Assembly: GCA_934096105.1 (NCBI GenBank)
Contig: CAKOLH010000002.1
Location: 1 to 64,000, forward strand
Source: an uncultured Bacilli bacterium
Lineage (GTDB): Bacteria; Bacillota_I; Bacilli_A; RF39; UBA660
Direction: 5' to 3'
Length of the DNA: 64,000 nt
Part shown: one piece after another, positions 25,937 to 36,393 of the stretch
Position numbering within the stretch: the first letter of the stretch is position 1
Layout of the letters: every line of letters starts with the position of its first letter
Notes under the pieces: generated by a model
The model's input: only the letters and a program-made list of their open reading frames with translations
What the model was told of the DNA's origin: nothing
Databases searched by the model: none
Program-made: the position numbers and the translations under genes

Positions 25937-26737
25937 ATGGAAAAATTTATAAAGTTTATTACTAATGAAAAGTTTTACTTGCCAATAGTTTATATAGTTA
26001 TTGGTCTTATATTATATTTGATAATAGAGAAAATTATAGATAAAATATCTAAGAGACATATTGGTAATAGTGGTAAAGATAAGAAAAAAGATACTATTAT
26101 TAATCTTGGAAGAAGTATATTTAAATATTTAATACTTATATTTATTGTTCTTGGAATACTTAAAATATATGGTATTGATACTACAAGTATTATTGCTTCT
26201 TTAGGTGTATTTGCTGCGGTTATTGGTCTTGCTTTTCAAGATATTATTAAAGATTTATTAGCAGGGGTTGCAATACTATTTGATAATAAATATGCAGTTG
26301 GAGATACTGTATCAATTAATGGATTTCAAGGTACTGTAATTGAATTTGGACTTAGAACCACTAAAATAAAAGCTTTTACTGGTGAAGTTAAATCTATCGG
26401 TAATTCTTCTTTTAGTGAGGTTATTAATTATAATTTGGCTAATTGTGATATTTTCCTTAAACTTAATGTTGCTTATAATACTGATATTGACAAATTAGAG
26501 AAGGTTCTTGAAAGTATGAGAGAGGATATTCTTAAGATTGAAAATGTTAAGGATTATAAATTACTAGGAGTAGATGAATTAGGGGATTCTAGTATTGTAT
26601 ATGCAGTTGATATTACTTGTAAGGCTATGACTAATTATGCTATTAAGAGAGAAGTGTTAAAGATGATAAAGAAGAAATTTGATAAGGAAGGAATTAATAT
26701 TCCATATACTACAGTGGATGTTAATATTAGAAAGTAA
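25937..26737 (+). CDS. Small-conductance mechanosensitive channel, MscS family
   Basis: Three N-terminal membrane segments (about 12-32, 58-78, 85-110), the third running into the conserved pore helix AAVIGLAFQDIIKDLLAGVAILFD, then the beta domain with VGDTVSINGFQGTV and the C-terminal alpha/beta domain. At 266 aa it is a short MscS of the YkuT type. It opens under membrane tension to release solutes. The HD-domain gene starts 2 nt after its stop, so they form an operon. Confidence 0.92.
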   Translation: MEKFIKFITNEKFYLPIVYIVIGLILYLIIEKIIDKISKRHIGNSGKDKKKDTIINLGRSIFKYLILIFIVLGILKIYGIDTTSIIASLGVFAAVIGLAFQDIIKDLLAGVAILFDNKYAVGDTVSINGFQGTVIEFGLRTTKIKAFTGEVKSIGNSSFSEVINYNLANCDIFLKLNVAYNTDIDKLEKVLESMREDILKIENVKDYKLLGVDELGDSSIVYAVDITCKAMTNYAIKREVLKMIKKKFDKEGINIPYTTVDVNIRK

Positions 26738-26739
26738 AT

Positions 26740-27315
26740 ATGGATAAAGTTAGTTATTTTAATAAAGAATATAATTATATTAAAGATGAAAAAAAGAGAG
26801 AGGACTTAAAGTATTTGGTTAGTGAACTACCTGATTACTTTTTTGAGATACCGGCTTCAAGTACTGGTAAATATCATCCGGAGTTTGCTGGTACTAAGAA
26901 TGGGTTAGTTAAACATACTAAGGTTGCTGTTCGTATAGCTAAAGAGCTTTTGGATAATCCTGGACTTAATAATTTTACACAAAATGAAAAAGATATTATT
27001 TTAATGGCTCTTACTCTTCATGATGGATTAAAAAAAGGTAATCCTGAAGAAAAATATACGAGATTTGATCATCCTTTATTGGCGGCCTCTTTTGTTAAGG
27101 AACATAAGAATAAATTATCTTTAAATGATGATGAACTTAACTTAATGACTAGGATAATATCTTCGCATATGGGAATTTGGAATAAGGATTTTAATGATAA
27201 TGAAGTATTGCCAATTCCTAAAGATAAGTATGAAAGATTTGTTCATTTATGTGATTATTTATCAAGTAAAAAGTTTCTTAATGTGGATTTTGATGGTATT
27301 GATATTAAGTATTGA
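26740..27315 (+). CDS. HD-domain hydrolase
   Basis: 191 aa with the HD pattern: His in KHTKVAVRIA, HD in TLHDGLKKG, His in FDHPLLAASFV and SSHMG, and Asp in LCDYLSS near the end. Such proteins are metal-dependent phosphohydrolases acting on nucleotides or signalling molecules; the substrate cannot be read from the sequence. It follows the mscS gene directly and is closed by a perfect terminator. Confidence 0.8.
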   Translation: MDKVSYFNKEYNYIKDEKKREDLKYLVSELPDYFFEIPASSTGKYHPEFAGTKNGLVKHTKVAVRIAKELLDNPGLNNFTQNEKDIILMALTLHDGLKKGNPEEKYTRFDHPLLAASFVKEHKNKLSLNDDELNLMTRIISSHMGIWNKDFNDNEVLPIPKDKYERFVHLCDYLSSKKFLNVDFDGIDIKY

Positions 27316-27336
27316 CTTCTAATGAGAAGTCTTTTT
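27312..27336 (+). terminator. Terminator after the HD hydrolase gene
   Basis: GACTTCT, loop AATG, AGAAGTC, then six T. It is a perfect stem directly at the stop codon, and it also rules out the upstream TTG (27312) as the start of the next gene. Confidence 0.9.
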
Positions 27337-27359
27337 TCATACTATTTATTAGTGATATT

Positions 27360-28343
27360 ATGAAAATGAGATATTTGTTTATTCCAATGATTATTATAAC
27401 TTTAATGATATGGATAATTGGTATAGATAAGGATGTTTTGGTTAATAAGGAGATTATTAGTAATAATATAGAGATTAGTTATCCTTATTTTAATGATAAG
27501 AAAATAGATAACTTTATTAATGAGTATTTAAATAGATATAAAGATAATAATGGTATTATTGATTATGATTATGATAGTAAAGATAATAAATATTATGTTA
27601 TGTTTTATAAGTATTTTTTTGATAATAATATTTATAGTTATGATATTGATTCTTTTATGATTGATTTAGATAGCGATACTATAAGTATGGCATATACTGA
27701 AGTGTTTGATTATGATATTGTTAATAATAAAAAGATAAATAATAGTGATAAATTAATTGCTCTTACTTTTGATGATGGGCCTAATTATAATACTAGTAAA
27801 GTACTTGATGTACTTGATAAATATAATGTTAAAGCTACTTTCTTTGTACTTGGTAGTAAGGCAAAGGATAATAAAAAAATATTGAAAAGAGAATATGATA
27901 GTGGTATGGAGATAGGTAATCATACATTTAATCATTTGTTATTAACTAAATATAAGGAAAATGTTATTAAAGATGAAATAAATAATACTTCTTCAGTTAT
28001 ATTTGAAGTTACTGGTAGATGTCCTAAGTTATTAAGACCTAGTTATGGTGCTTATAATAATATGGTAAAAAAAATAGGTGATATGCCTATTATTATATGG
28101 GATATAGATACTTTAGATTGGAAATATCATAATTCTAAAAGGATTGCCAGTAGGGTAATTAATAAAGTTAAAGATGGTGATATTATTTTAATGCATGATA
28201 TATATAGTGCTACCGCGAATAGTTTAAATATTATTATTCCTGAACTTCAAAATAGAGGATATACTTTTGTTACGGTACCTGAATTATTTTATTATAAAGA
28301 AATTACTTTAGAAAAAGGAAAGGTATATGGTTATGCTAGATAG
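27360..28343 (+). CDS. Polysaccharide deacetylase, PdaC-like, membrane-anchored
   Basis: An N-terminal anchor (FIPMIIITLMIWIIGI), a DUF4163/DUF3298-like region (about 30-125), then a NodB deacetylase domain: TFDDGPN (catalytic Asp and metal Asp), GNHTFNH (two metal His), LRPSYGAY, DIDTLDW and LMHD. It removes acetyl groups from peptidoglycan or another surface glycan outside the membrane, which alters lysozyme sensitivity. I start it at the ATG at 27360 because the frame upstream runs through the preceding terminator. Convergent with the TetR gene one base away. Confidence 0.88.
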   Translation: MKMRYLFIPMIIITLMIWIIGIDKDVLVNKEIISNNIEISYPYFNDKKIDNFINEYLNRYKDNNGIIDYDYDSKDNKYYVMFYKYFFDNNIYSYDIDSFMIDLDSDTISMAYTEVFDYDIVNNKKINNSDKLIALTFDDGPNYNTSKVLDVLDKYNVKATFFVLGSKAKDNKKILKREYDSGMEIGNHTFNHLLLTKYKENVIKDEINNTSSVIFEVTGRCPKLLRPSYGAYNNMVKKIGDMPIIIWDIDTLDWKYHNSKRIASRVINKVKDGDIILMHDIYSATANSLNIIIPELQNRGYTFVTVPELFYYKEITLEKGKVYGYAR

Positions 28344-28344
28344 G

Positions 28345-28899
28345 TTAGCATAAGTTATCTGGAATTAACTTACTTATATATTTTAATATACTATCTTTAG
28401 TATATTTTTTGGGGTTTTTGATATATTCTAAACAAATACTTATAACACCATTCACATAAAAGATAGTAATTATTTCTGATGGTATTTCTTCATTATATAA
28501 TGGGTGATTTTTGATATTTTCAGCAATATTTTTTAAAATAGTATCGTGAAATATATTACTGGCAATGTTATTATTATTATGTTTTACTACTAGTGAGTAG
28601 GTATTTATATTTTCGTTTATGTGTTCTAGAAGTAAACTGATTAAATTAACATAGTATTCTTTAATATTTATTGGTACTTCATTTTGGGATAGTTTTTGTT
28701 TTAACTTTTCTTCAAGGTCATGAACTAATGAAGATAATAGGTCATACTTATCGTTAAAGTTATTATAGAATGTTGATCTATTAATGTGTGCTTCTTTACA
28801 TATATCTGATACTTTTATTTCTTCAAATGATTTATTTTTCATAGTTAATAATAATCCTTTATAAAGATTATTTTTTGTTTTAATTATTCTTTGATCCAA
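28345..28899 (-). CDS. TetR-family transcriptional regulator
   Basis: 184 aa with an N-terminal HTH (KVSDICKEAHINRSTFYNNFNDKYDLLSSLV) typical of TetR proteins and an all-helical C-terminal domain with no recognisable ligand site. It diverges from dnaG; the intergenic region holds TGTAAAG...CTTTACA (28940-28968), a possible operator that overlaps the -35 of dnaG. Its targets are unknown. The start has AGGTGG upstream. Confidence 0.85.
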   Translation of the reverse strand: MDQRIIKTKNNLYKGLLLTMKNKSFEEIKVSDICKEAHINRSTFYNNFNDKYDLLSSLVHDLEEKLKQKLSQNEVPINIKEYYVNLISLLLEHINENINTYSLVVKHNNNNIASNIFHDTILKNIAENIKNHPLYNEEIPSEIITIFYVNGVISICLEYIKNPKKYTKDSILKYISKLIPDNLC

Positions 28900-28939
28900 A
28901 ATATACCACCTAATTATATTATATTGAATATTTAATAAA

Positions 28940-28991
28940 TGTAAAGAGTTTTAAAGTTTTCCTTTACAAAGAAATTGTTTTGTTATATAAT
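28940..28991 (+). promoter_or_regulatory. dnaG-rpoD promoter overlapped by an inverted repeat
   Basis: TTTACA (28963-28968), 17 nt, TATAAT (28986-28991) lead into dnaG. TGTAAAG (28940-28946) and CTTTACA (28962-28968) form a 7-bp inverted repeat whose right arm includes the -35. The divergent TetR gene makes it a candidate operator. Confidence 0.6.
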
Positions 28992-29021
28992 TATATTGGC
29001 TTTTTGTAAGGAAGTGATATT

Positions 29022-30764
29022 ATGGCTTATATCAGTAATGAAATTATTAATGAGATAAGAAATAAGACTGATATAGTAGAAGTAGTATCAAGATATGTTA
29101 ACCTTACAAAGACTGGTAAAAATTATGTTGGAGTGTGTCCTTTTCATGATGATCATTCTCCGAGTATGAGTGTTAGCCCTGAAAAACAAATATATACTTG
29201 TTTTTCATGTGGGGCTTCAGGTAATGTATTTACTTTTGTGTCAGATTTTGAAAAGATATCTTTTGCCGAGGCGGTTAAATTACTTGGAGAAAAAGTTGGT
29301 ATTAATATATCAAATGATGTGAAAGTTAATACTAAGAGAGATGAATACTTTGATATATACGATTTGGCTAGTAAGTTTTATCAAAATAGTCTTAATAGTA
29401 GTTTGGGTAAGAATGCTATAGAATATTTGGAAAACAGGCATCTTGACAAAGAAACTATTAAGAAATTTGGTATAGGTCTTTCTATTCAGAAAGTATCACT
29501 TACTGAGTATCTTACTAATAAGAAATATTCTTTAGATAAACTTATTGATATAGGTCTTACTAATGATAATGGTAATGATATATTTGTAAGTAGAATTATG
29601 TTTCCTATATGGGATTTAAGTGGTAATGTTGTTGCTTTTTCTGGAAGAATATATAATACTAAAGATAATTCTAAGTATATAAATACTAAAGAGACTGATA
29701 ACTTTAAAAAGGGTAAAATATTATATAACTATCATATAGCTAAAGAACATTTAAAGAAAAATGATACTGTTATTATAATGGAAGGACAAATGGATGTTAT
29801 TAGGGCTAGTACTGTTGGTATTAATAACTGTATAGCTACGATGGGAACTGCTCTTACTAAGGATCATAAAATGGTACTTAAGAATATGGCAAAAAATATC
29901 ATTTTATGTTTTGATGGTGATGCTGCTGGTGAAAAAGCTACGCTTAGTGCTATAGAACTTTTAGAGGATACTGGAGTTAATATTAAAATAGTTAGACTTC
30001 CTAATAATATGGATCCTGATGAGTATATTTTAAAAGAAGGTAAAGATAGTTTCTTATATCAAGTTAAGTCGGCGATGACTTTAATTGATTATAAGATGGA
30101 AATATTAAAAAAAGATAAAGATTTTAGTAATATAAAAGAAATATCTTCTTATATTAATACAATGTTAAAAGAATTAGTTAATGAAAAGGATGATATTGTT
30201 ATTGAACTTAATTTGAAGAAATTATCTGATAATTTTAATATTGACTATAATACTATTAAAGAAAAATATGATAGTATGAAAAAAAATAACAACAATAATA
30301 AGATAATTGTTAAAGAAGAAAAACCTAAAAAGGTTTATGATAAATATGGAATGGCAGAAAATTATTTAATATATTATATGTTTAAAGATAATATGGTTAT
30401 TAATATGGTTGAAAATAGAGTTGGATACTTTCCAACAAAAAATATTAGAGAATTATCTAATGAAATTATTTACTATTTTCATAAATATGGTATAATAAAT
30501 GTCGCTGATTTTATTAGTTATATATCTGATAAAGAAGAAATACTTAAGACTTTAAAAGATATTTTTGCTATGAATATCAAAGATGACTTTCAAGAAAAAG
30601 AAATTGAAGATTATATTTTTGTTGTAAATGAGTATCATAAAGAAGTAAAGATAAATGATTTAAACAAAAAATTAAAAGAAGAGAAAGATCCTTTGAAACA
30701 AGCAAAAATAATCGAAGAAATAATGAAGTTAAGGGGAGTGAATAAAAATGGTACCAGAAATTAA
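29022..30764 (+). CDS. dnaG: DNA primase
   Basis: Makes RNA primers at the replication fork. Zinc-binding domain with [13 protein letters not shown] and [10 protein letters not shown] (about residues 38-66), RNA polymerase domain, TOPRIM motifs [10 protein letters not shown] and [17 protein letters not shown], and a C-terminal helicase-binding region. 580 aa, normal length. AAGGAAGTGAT precedes the ATG. It overlaps rpoD by 17 nt: the classical macromolecular synthesis operon, here without rpsU. Confidence 0.97.
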   Translation: MAYISNEIINEIRNKTDIVEVVSRYVNLTKTGKNYVGVCPFHDDHSPSMSVSPEKQIYTCFSCGASGNVFTFVSDFEKISFAEAVKLLGEKVGINISNDVKVNTKRDEYFDIYDLASKFYQNSLNSSLGKNAIEYLENRHLDKETIKKFGIGLSIQKVSLTEYLTNKKYSLDKLIDIGLTNDNGNDIFVSRIMFPIWDLSGNVVAFSGRIYNTKDNSKYINTKETDNFKKGKILYNYHIAKEHLKKNDTVIIMEGQMDVIRASTVGINNCIATMGTALTKDHKMVLKNMAKNIILCFDGDAAGEKATLSAIELLEDTGVNIKIVRLPNNMDPDEYILKEGKDSFLYQVKSAMTLIDYKMEILKKDKDFSNIKEISSYINTMLKELVNEKDDIVIELNLKKLSDNFNIDYNTIKEKYDSMKKNNNNNKIIVKEEKPKKVYDKYGMAENYLIYYMFKDNMVINMVENRVGYFPTKNIRELSNEIIYYFHKYGIINVADFISYISDKEEILKTLKDIFAMNIKDDFQEKEIEDYIFVVNEYHKEVKINDLNKKLKEEKDPLKQAKIIEEIMKLRGVNKNGTRN

Positions 30765-31848
30765 GGATTTTGAGCAAAGAAAAGAAGCGTTAATTAAGAA
30801 AGGTAAAGAGCTTGGCTTTATTACTTATGAAGAAATTGCCGAGGAACTAAAAGGTCTTGATGTAAGTAGTGATTTACTAGATGAATTATATAATGCTTTT
30901 ATGGAAAATGATATTAGTGTTATATCTGAGTCTGATCTAGATGATGATTCTAGTGAAGAAGATGCTGGTGGTAATTTAGAGGATATTCTTAAGGATAATA
31001 CAATAGCTAAAGAACTAACTATTAATGATCCAGTTAGAATGTATTTAAAAGAAATAGGTAAGATTAGTCTATTATCATTAGATGAAGAAACTGAGTTATC
31101 TAAGAGAATTGCTGAAGGCGATGAAATGGCTAAAAATAGACTTGCTGAATCTAACTTAAGACTTGTTGTTTCTATAGCTAAGAGATATGTTGGTAGGGGA
31201 ATGTTATTTCTTGATTTAATTCAAGAGGGTAATATTGGACTTATGAAGGCAGTTGAAAAGTTTGATGCTGAAAAAGGATATAAGTTTAGTACTTATGCTA
31301 CTTGGTGGATTAGACAAGCTATAACTAGAGCTATTGCTGATCAGGCTAGAACTATTAGAGTGCCAGTACATATGGTAGAAACTATTAATAAATTATCTAG
31401 ATATCAAAGACAGCTTACTCTTGAACTTAATAGAGAGCCTACTGATGAAGAGCTTGCTAAGAAAATGGGTATGTCTCCAGATAAGGTAAGAGAAGTTATT
31501 AAAATAGCACAAGATCCAGTATCTTTAGAGACTCCTATTGGTGAAGAAGAAGATTCTCATTTAGGAGACTTTGTACCTGATGAAAGTAATATGTCTCCGG
31601 AGGACTTTACAATACATGAAATGTTGAAAGAGGAAATTGGCGATGTACTTCTTACTTTAACTGAAAGAGAAGAACAAGTACTTAGACTTAGATTTGGCTT
31701 AGATGATGGCTCTTCAAAAACACTTGAAGAAGTTGGTCAAATGTTTGGCGTTACAAGAGAAAGGATTAGACAAATTGAGGCAAAAGCCTTAAGAAAACTA
31801 AGACATCCTTCAAGAAGTAGAAAGTTAAAGGATTTCTTAAATGAATAA
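30748..31848 (+). CDS. rpoD: RNA polymerase primary sigma factor (SigA/RpoD)
   Basis: 366 aa. A short region 1.1, then [11 protein letters not shown] (1.2), region 2 with [14 protein letters not shown] (-10 recognition), region 3, and region 4 with the helix-turn-helix [21 protein letters not shown] (-35 recognition). The consensus TTGACA/TATAAT promoters in the window agree with it. The AAGGGGAG-type RBS lies inside the dnaG tail, and the stop overlaps trmK by 8 nt. Confidence 0.97.
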   Translation: MVPEIKDFEQRKEALIKKGKELGFITYEEIAEELKGLDVSSDLLDELYNAFMENDISVISESDLDDDSSEEDAGGNLEDILKDNTIAKELTINDPVRMYLKEIGKISLLSLDEETELSKRIAEGDEMAKNRLAESNLRLVVSIAKRYVGRGMLFLDLIQEGNIGLMKAVEKFDAEKGYKFSTYATWWIRQAITRAIADQARTIRVPVHMVETINKLSRYQRQLTLELNREPTDEELAKKMGMSPDKVREVIKIAQDPVSLETPIGEEEDSHLGDFVPDESNMSPEDFTIHEMLKEEIGDVLLTLTEREEQVLRLRFGLDDGSSKTLEEVGQMFGVTRERIRQIEAKALRKLRHPSRSRKLKDFLNE

Positions 31849-32515
31849 GTTATCTAAAAGACTAGAAGTAGTTGCTAGTTTTGTAAATGATAATTCTAAA
31901 GTAATTGATATAGGCTGTGATCACGGCCTTTTATCTATTTATTTAGTAAATAAATATAAAAATGTTAAAGTAATTGCTAGTGATGTTAATGAAAATGCTC
32001 TTAGTAGTGCTATTACTAATATAAAAAGAGAAAAACTAGAGGATAAAATAGAAACTAGACTTGGTAGTGGACTTGATGTAGTAGAAGCTAATGAAATCGA
32101 TACTATTGTAATAGCAGGTATGGGAGCAAATACAATAGTGGGTATCCTAAAATATAGTACTTCTAAATTAAGTAATGTTAATAATATTATTATTCAAAGT
32201 AATACTGATTTATACTTTCTTAGAAAAAACATTACTAGTCTTGGTTATTATATTGAAGATGAAGTTTTAGTAGAAGATAAGAATATTATATATACTGTTA
32301 TTAAGTTTACTAAAGGTAAGAGAAGATATAACTATAAAGAATTATATTTAGGACCAGTACTTACTACTAAGAATGATGATTTATTTAAAAAGAAATGCAA
32401 TAAAGAATTAACTACTTTAAAACTAATTCTTAAAAATATTAATAGTGGTCATTATTTATATAGATTAAAAATTAAAAGAAATATAAAGATATTAGAAGAT
32501 GTTTTAAAGCATTAA
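31841..32515 (+). CDS. trmK: tRNA (adenine(22)-N1)-methyltransferase TrmK
   Basis: SAM-dependent methyltransferase that makes m1A22 in tRNA. The N-terminal Rossmann fold contains [15 protein letters not shown] (SAM motif I), ASDVNENAL, and the family motif [12 protein letters not shown]; a helical C-terminal tail follows. 224 aa, as in B. subtilis TrmK (YqfN), which lies downstream of sigA there too. It overlaps rpoD. Confidence 0.92.
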   Translation: MNKLSKRLEVVASFVNDNSKVIDIGCDHGLLSIYLVNKYKNVKVIASDVNENALSSAITNIKREKLEDKIETRLGSGLDVVEANEIDTIVIAGMGANTIVGILKYSTSKLSNVNNIIIQSNTDLYFLRKNITSLGYYIEDEVLVEDKNIIYTVIKFTKGKRRYNYKELYLGPVLTTKNDDLFKKKCNKELTTLKLILKNINSGHYLYRLKIKRNIKILEDVLKH

Positions 32516-32542
32516 TAATATCTTTTTTGTATGTATATTTTG

Positions 32543-32640
32543 CTTATATATGATAGATATGGTTGATATATTTATTTGAGACAATATAATATGTTGGCTC
32601 AAATAAACACTTTAGTACCTTAGAACTAAAGTGAAAAATA
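32543..32640 (+). repeat. Structured intergenic repeat, copy C
   Basis: Box CTTATATATGATAG (32543-32556), stem-loop TTTATTTGAG/CTCAAATAAA (32571-32607) with a 17-nt loop beginning AC and ending GG, stem-loop CACTTTAG/CTAAAGTG (32608-32633) with a divergent loop, then GTGAA and ATAAG, which can pair with the first CTTAT. It lies between trmK and rpsB. Confidence 0.85.
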
Positions 32641-32807
32641 AGAAAAATAAGAAATAAATATTTACTAATTTCATATAATATGGTAATATATTATTGGCTT
32701 TTCAAAAAATATACACAAATATTGATTTAATTATCCGAGTGCCTAATATAAGGTGGATATTAAAGAAGAGATATTTGGAAGAAAAAACGAAAGGAGATAT
32801 GATAATT
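32641..32807 (+). promoter_or_regulatory. rpsB: rpsB upstream region and probable 5' leader
   Basis: About 165 nt without a gene between the repeat and the rpsB start. It contains CATATAATATGGTAATATATTATTG (-10-like boxes, about 32674-32696) and a stretch at about 32730-32765 (CCGAGTGCC...) that is richer in GC than its surroundings. A ribosomal-protein leader is plausible, but I cannot match it to a known class. SD AAAGGAG at 32790-32796. Confidence 0.35.
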
Positions 32808-33746
32808 ATGACAGTAGTATCTATGAGCTATTTGTTAGAAGCAGGAGTTCACTTTGGTCATCAAACTAAAAGATGGAATCCTAAAATGAAAGAGTATATA
32901 TTTAACTCTAGAGATGATATTTATATCATTGACTTACAAAAGACAGTAGAAAAAATGGAAGAAGCTTATACTGCTTTAAATAAGATTGCTGCTGATGGTG
33001 GAAAAGTACTTTATGTTGGTACTAAGAAACAAGCACAAGAAGTATGTAAAGAAGAAGCTGAAAGAAGTAATATGTACTATGTTACTGAAAGATGGTTAGG
33101 AGGAACTTTAACTAATTTCAAAACTATTAGAAGAAGAATTAATCGTCTTGAAGAAATTGAAAAGATGGAAAAAGACGGTACATTTGAAAAACTTCCTAAG
33201 AAAGAAGTAGTAGGACTTAAGAAGGAATATGAAAAGTTAAACAAGAACTTATGTGGTATTAGAGAAATGACTAAGTTACCTGAAGCTGTTATTATTGTTG
33301 ATTCTACTAAAGAATATAATGCAATAAGAGAGGCTAGAAAACTTGGTATACCAGTATTTGGTCTTATTGATACTAATTGTGATCCTGATGATGTTGATTA
33401 TGTATTACCTGCTAACGACGATGCTGTTAGAAGTATTAAAGTTGTACTTGGTGCTTTAACTAATGCTATTATTGAAGCTAATGGTGGTACAATTGTTGAT
33501 TATGTAAGTGAAGATGATAAAAAAGTTTCTAAAGAAAAAACTCCTAATAAGAAGGAGAAAAAAGAAGTAAAAGAAACTGAAGAAGTTAAAGATACAAAGC
33601 CAGTTAAACAAGAAGTTAAAAATGAAAAGCCAGAATTAGACTTAAATATTTTAACTGTTGCTGAACTTAGAGACCTTGCTAAGAAAAAAGAAGTTAAAGG
33701 TTATTCTAAGATGAAAAAAGAAGAATTAATTGAAAATTTAAAATAA
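32808..33746 (+). CDS. rpsB: 30S ribosomal protein S2 with a C-terminal SAP/Rho_N-like extension
   Basis: Starts [20 protein letters not shown] and follows S2 throughout ([42 protein letters not shown]) to about residue 235. Then comes a Lys/Glu-rich linker of about 45 residues and a final about 35-residue motif ([29 protein letters not shown]) that resembles SAP/Rho N-terminal nucleic-acid-binding domains. At 312 aa it is clearly longer than usual S2 (about 230-260). I start at 32808 because the family begins here and AAAGGAG precedes it, though the frame is open further upstream. tsf follows after 11 nt. Confidence 0.95.
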   Translation: MTVVSMSYLLEAGVHFGHQTKRWNPKMKEYIFNSRDDIYIIDLQKTVEKMEEAYTALNKIAADGGKVLYVGTKKQAQEVCKEEAERSNMYYVTERWLGGTLTNFKTIRRRINRLEEIEKMEKDGTFEKLPKKEVVGLKKEYEKLNKNLCGIREMTKLPEAVIIVDSTKEYNAIREARKLGIPVFGLIDTNCDPDDVDYVLPANDDAVRSIKVVLGALTNAIIEANGGTIVDYVSEDDKKVSKEKTPNKKEKKEVKETEEVKDTKPVKQEVKNEKPELDLNILTVAELRDLAKKKEVKGYSKMKKEELIENLK

Positions 33747-33757
33747 GGAGGAATACT

Positions 33758-34630
33758 ATGATTACTGCAAATATGGTAAAAGAGCTTAGGGAACAAACTG
33801 GAGCAGGTATGCTTGATTGTAAGAAGGCTCTTACTGAAACAAATGGTAATATGGAAGAAGCTGTTACTTGGCTTAGAGAAAAAGGAATCAGTAAAGCTGC
33901 TAAAAAACAAACTAGAATAGCTGCTGAAGGACTTGGTCTTGCTAAAGTTGAAGGTAATAAGGCTGTTATAGTAGAAGTTAACTCTGAAACTGATTTCGTT
34001 GCTAAGAATCCAGAATTTACTGGTTTAGTTAATGATATTGCTACTGCTATTTTAGGTAGTAATGTTAGTACAGTAGAAGAGGCTAATAAATTAGAAGTTA
34101 ATGGTACTTCTATTGAGAATATGATAGTAGATAAAACTGCTACTATTGGTGAGAAATTATCTTTTAGAAGATTTGAATTAGTTGAAAAGCAAGATAATCA
34201 AGTATTTGGTACTTATTCTCATATGGGTGGTAAAATAGTAACACTTGCTGTACTTGAAGGAACTGATGCTGAAGTTGCTAAAGATGTTGCTATGCAAATT
34301 GCTGCTATGAGACCACTATATTTAGATAAAGATTCTGTTCCTAGTGAAAGAATAGAGAAAGAAAGAGCTATTCTTACTGAGCAGGCTGAAAACGAAGGAT
34401 TAGATGCTAATAAACTTCCTATGATTGTTAATGGTAGACTTAATAAGTTCTATGAAGAAGTTTGTTTATTAGATCAAGGTTTTGTTAAAGAAAATAAGAT
34501 GAAAGTATCTAAATATGTTGAAAGTAAAGGTATGAAAGTATTATCTTTCGTAAGATATGAAGTTGGCGAAGGTATGGAAAAAAGAGAAGAAAACTTTGCT
34601 GATGAAGTGGCTAAACAAATTAATGGCTAA
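33758..34630 (+). CDS. tsf: Elongation factor Ts
   Basis: Nucleotide-exchange factor for EF-Tu. N-terminal UBA-like domain (MVKELREQTGAGMLDCKKAL, then DGN-like NGNMEEAVTWLREKG), the core with NSETDFVAKN and QIAAMRPLYL, and a C-terminal domain. 290 aa, normal. Strong AAGGAGG before the ATG and the classic rpsB-tsf order. A strong terminator follows. Confidence 0.97.
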   Translation: MITANMVKELREQTGAGMLDCKKALTETNGNMEEAVTWLREKGISKAAKKQTRIAAEGLGLAKVEGNKAVIVEVNSETDFVAKNPEFTGLVNDIATAILGSNVSTVEEANKLEVNGTSIENMIVDKTATIGEKLSFRRFELVEKQDNQVFGTYSHMGGKIVTLAVLEGTDAEVAKDVAMQIAAMRPLYLDKDSVPSERIEKERAILTEQAENEGLDANKLPMIVNGRLNKFYEEVCLLDQGFVKENKMKVSKYVESKGMKVLSFVRYEVGEGMEKREENFADEVAKQING

Positions 34631-34657
34631 GAATTCTAGAAATAGAATTCTTTTTTT
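34629..34657 (+). terminator. Terminator of rpsB-tsf
   Basis: AGAATTCTA, GAAA tetraloop, TAGAATTCT, then seven T. It is a perfect stem. Confidence 0.92.
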
Positions 34658-34691
34658 GTATAAAAAAAAATATCTCTTTGTGAGATATCTT

Positions 34692-35264
34692 TTATTGTAC
34701 TTCTTTTCCACACTTTTCGCAGAATTTTGTTCCTGGTTTAAGTTTACAACCACAACCTAAACAATATTTTTCTGGTTCATTACTTGTAGATTCTTTAGTG
34801 TCACCAATTGGACCATTAGGACTAACTTGTACTGATGAATCAAAAGTATATTTGTCTGAAAATCCTAATACCATAACGATTATTCCTTTTACAAGTGCAC
34901 CGGCTACACCAAATCCTATTGGTTGTTGTTTCATTTTCTTTGCTATGTTATAGAAAACAAAGAAGTTAACTCCTAAGGCTACTATGTTACATACAGTATC
35001 TAATCCTTTAATTCCTAATAAAGAACATATTGCACTTGACATAGCAATTAGGAAATACCACCAATTTAAACCTGATATTTGTATTAATACAAATGTATTG
35101 TAGAATGGTATTATAGCTTTCCATCCTTCTACTCCTGCTTTCTTGAATAATTTTGCAAGTGCTATTAGATAAACAACGTAGAATGCAATCGCAATTATTC
35201 CTAGAACAACTAGTACTCCAATTGATGCTGCTGTTAAGGCACCAAAGGCTTCATCAAATCCCAT
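34692..35264 (-). CDS. DUF5684-like membrane protein with C-terminal zinc ribbon
   Basis: 190 aa. Four hydrophobic segments with the motif LFKKAGVEGWKAIIPFYNTFVL and NWWYFLI, as in DUF5684-type proteins, then a C-terminal zinc ribbon CLGCGCKL...FCEKCGKEV facing the cytoplasm. Function unknown. GAGAGGAG precedes the ATG. It is convergent with tsf and diverges from the decayed transpeptidase copy. Confidence 0.72.
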   Translation of the reverse strand: MGFDEAFGALTAASIGVLVVLGIIAIAFYVVYLIALAKLFKKAGVEGWKAIIPFYNTFVLIQISGLNWWYFLIAMSSAICSLLGIKGLDTVCNIVALGVNFFVFYNIAKKMKQQPIGFGVAGALVKGIIVMVLGFSDKYTFDSSVQVSPNGPIGDTKESTSNEPEKYCLGCGCKLKPGTKFCEKCGKEVQ

Positions 35265-35436
35265 TTTCTCACTCCTCTCTATTAATAATATACCAAATTA
35301 TTATGAATATTTCAATATAAATAGAAATTTTTATTAATTATAATTTTTGTAATTATTAAATAGCATAAAAATATTTATATTTTTCTTTGTAATTTATACT
35401 GAGATGCTTGAATATTCTTTAATAGGTGAGACTACT

Positions 35437-36230
35437 ATGTTTGATAAGGGTATACATAAAAGAATTAAAATAGTACTTTTGATAGTGGTATTTGTATTTT
35501 TTCTTGTTATTGGTAAAGTATTTTATATTGAAGTTATTGAATATAGAAAACTTAATACTTTGGCTAGTGGACTATGGAGTAGAAACTTGCCTATTGAGGC
35601 TGATAGGGGTAAAATATATACTATTGATGGAGAGGTTGTAGCTGGTAATCTTACTACTACTTCTTTGGTATTTATTCCAAATCAAATTAAAGATAAGGAT
35701 TTAGTGGCTACAAAAATAAGTGAAATACTTGAAGTGGATAAAAGTGTTATTGAAGAACATTTATATAAAAAGTCAATGATGGAAAGGGTACATCCTGAAG
35801 GAAGAAGACTATCTTATGATATTGCGGATAAGATAGCAGAACTTAACTTTGAGGGAGTATATTTACTTAAGGAATCTAAGAGGTATTATCCTCATGATGA
35901 AATGCTTTCACATGTACTTGGCTATGTTGGTATTGATAATCAAGGTCTTAGCGGGCTTGAACTTGAGTATGATAAAATACTTACTGGGGAGTATGGTTCT
36001 CAGACTTTCCTAGAGGTCGTTCAAAATTTTTGTAACCCATGTTTTGTTGTAGACTTGGTAAAGAGAAACTATTTGATTATATTTATAAGTTTGGATAAGG
36101 GAAGAAAACAGGTATTGATTTAAATGGAGAGGGTACGGGTATCTTATTTAATTTATCTAAAGTTGGTCCTGTAGAACTTGCTACGACAGCATTTGGCCAT
36201 GGAGTTAGTGTTACTGATCTTCACCTTACT
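35437..36230 (+). pseudogene. Decayed copy of the PASTA transpeptidase gene
   Basis: Nearly identical to the intact gene at 40323-42230 from its start to codon about 188, including about 80 nt upstream. It then jumps to the SxN/KTG-proximal part: a 447-nt in-frame deletion bounded in the intact copy by GGTTC repeats (40881-40885 and 41328-41332) removes the SxxK serine. A further 10-nt loss near 36047 shifts the frame, the SCN motif reads FCN, and homology ends near 36230. It cannot make an active enzyme; a 229-residue product could still be translated. It marks the left edge of the foreign island. Confidence 0.92.
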
Positions 36231-36390
36231 GTCTAATAAATGATACCCTTACTATTACTAGAGGATTAACTAGTAAATATACAAAAAAGTATGATGTTGA
36301 GTTTAGCTATAATTGTTTTGTAGAAATATAGTTAAAATGCACAGAAATGTGTTTTTTTTGTGGTATAATAAATAATTAGAGGAAGTGATA
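36231..36390 (+). promoter_or_regulatory. Left junction and promoter region of the island
   Basis: Non-coding. Holds GCACA, GAAA, TGTG followed by eight T (about 36338-36360), a terminator-like hairpin, then TATAAT at 36364-36369 and AGAGGAAG ahead of the nuclease-like gene. The transpeptidase homology stops at about 36230. Confidence 0.5.
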
Positions 36391-36393
36391 GTA

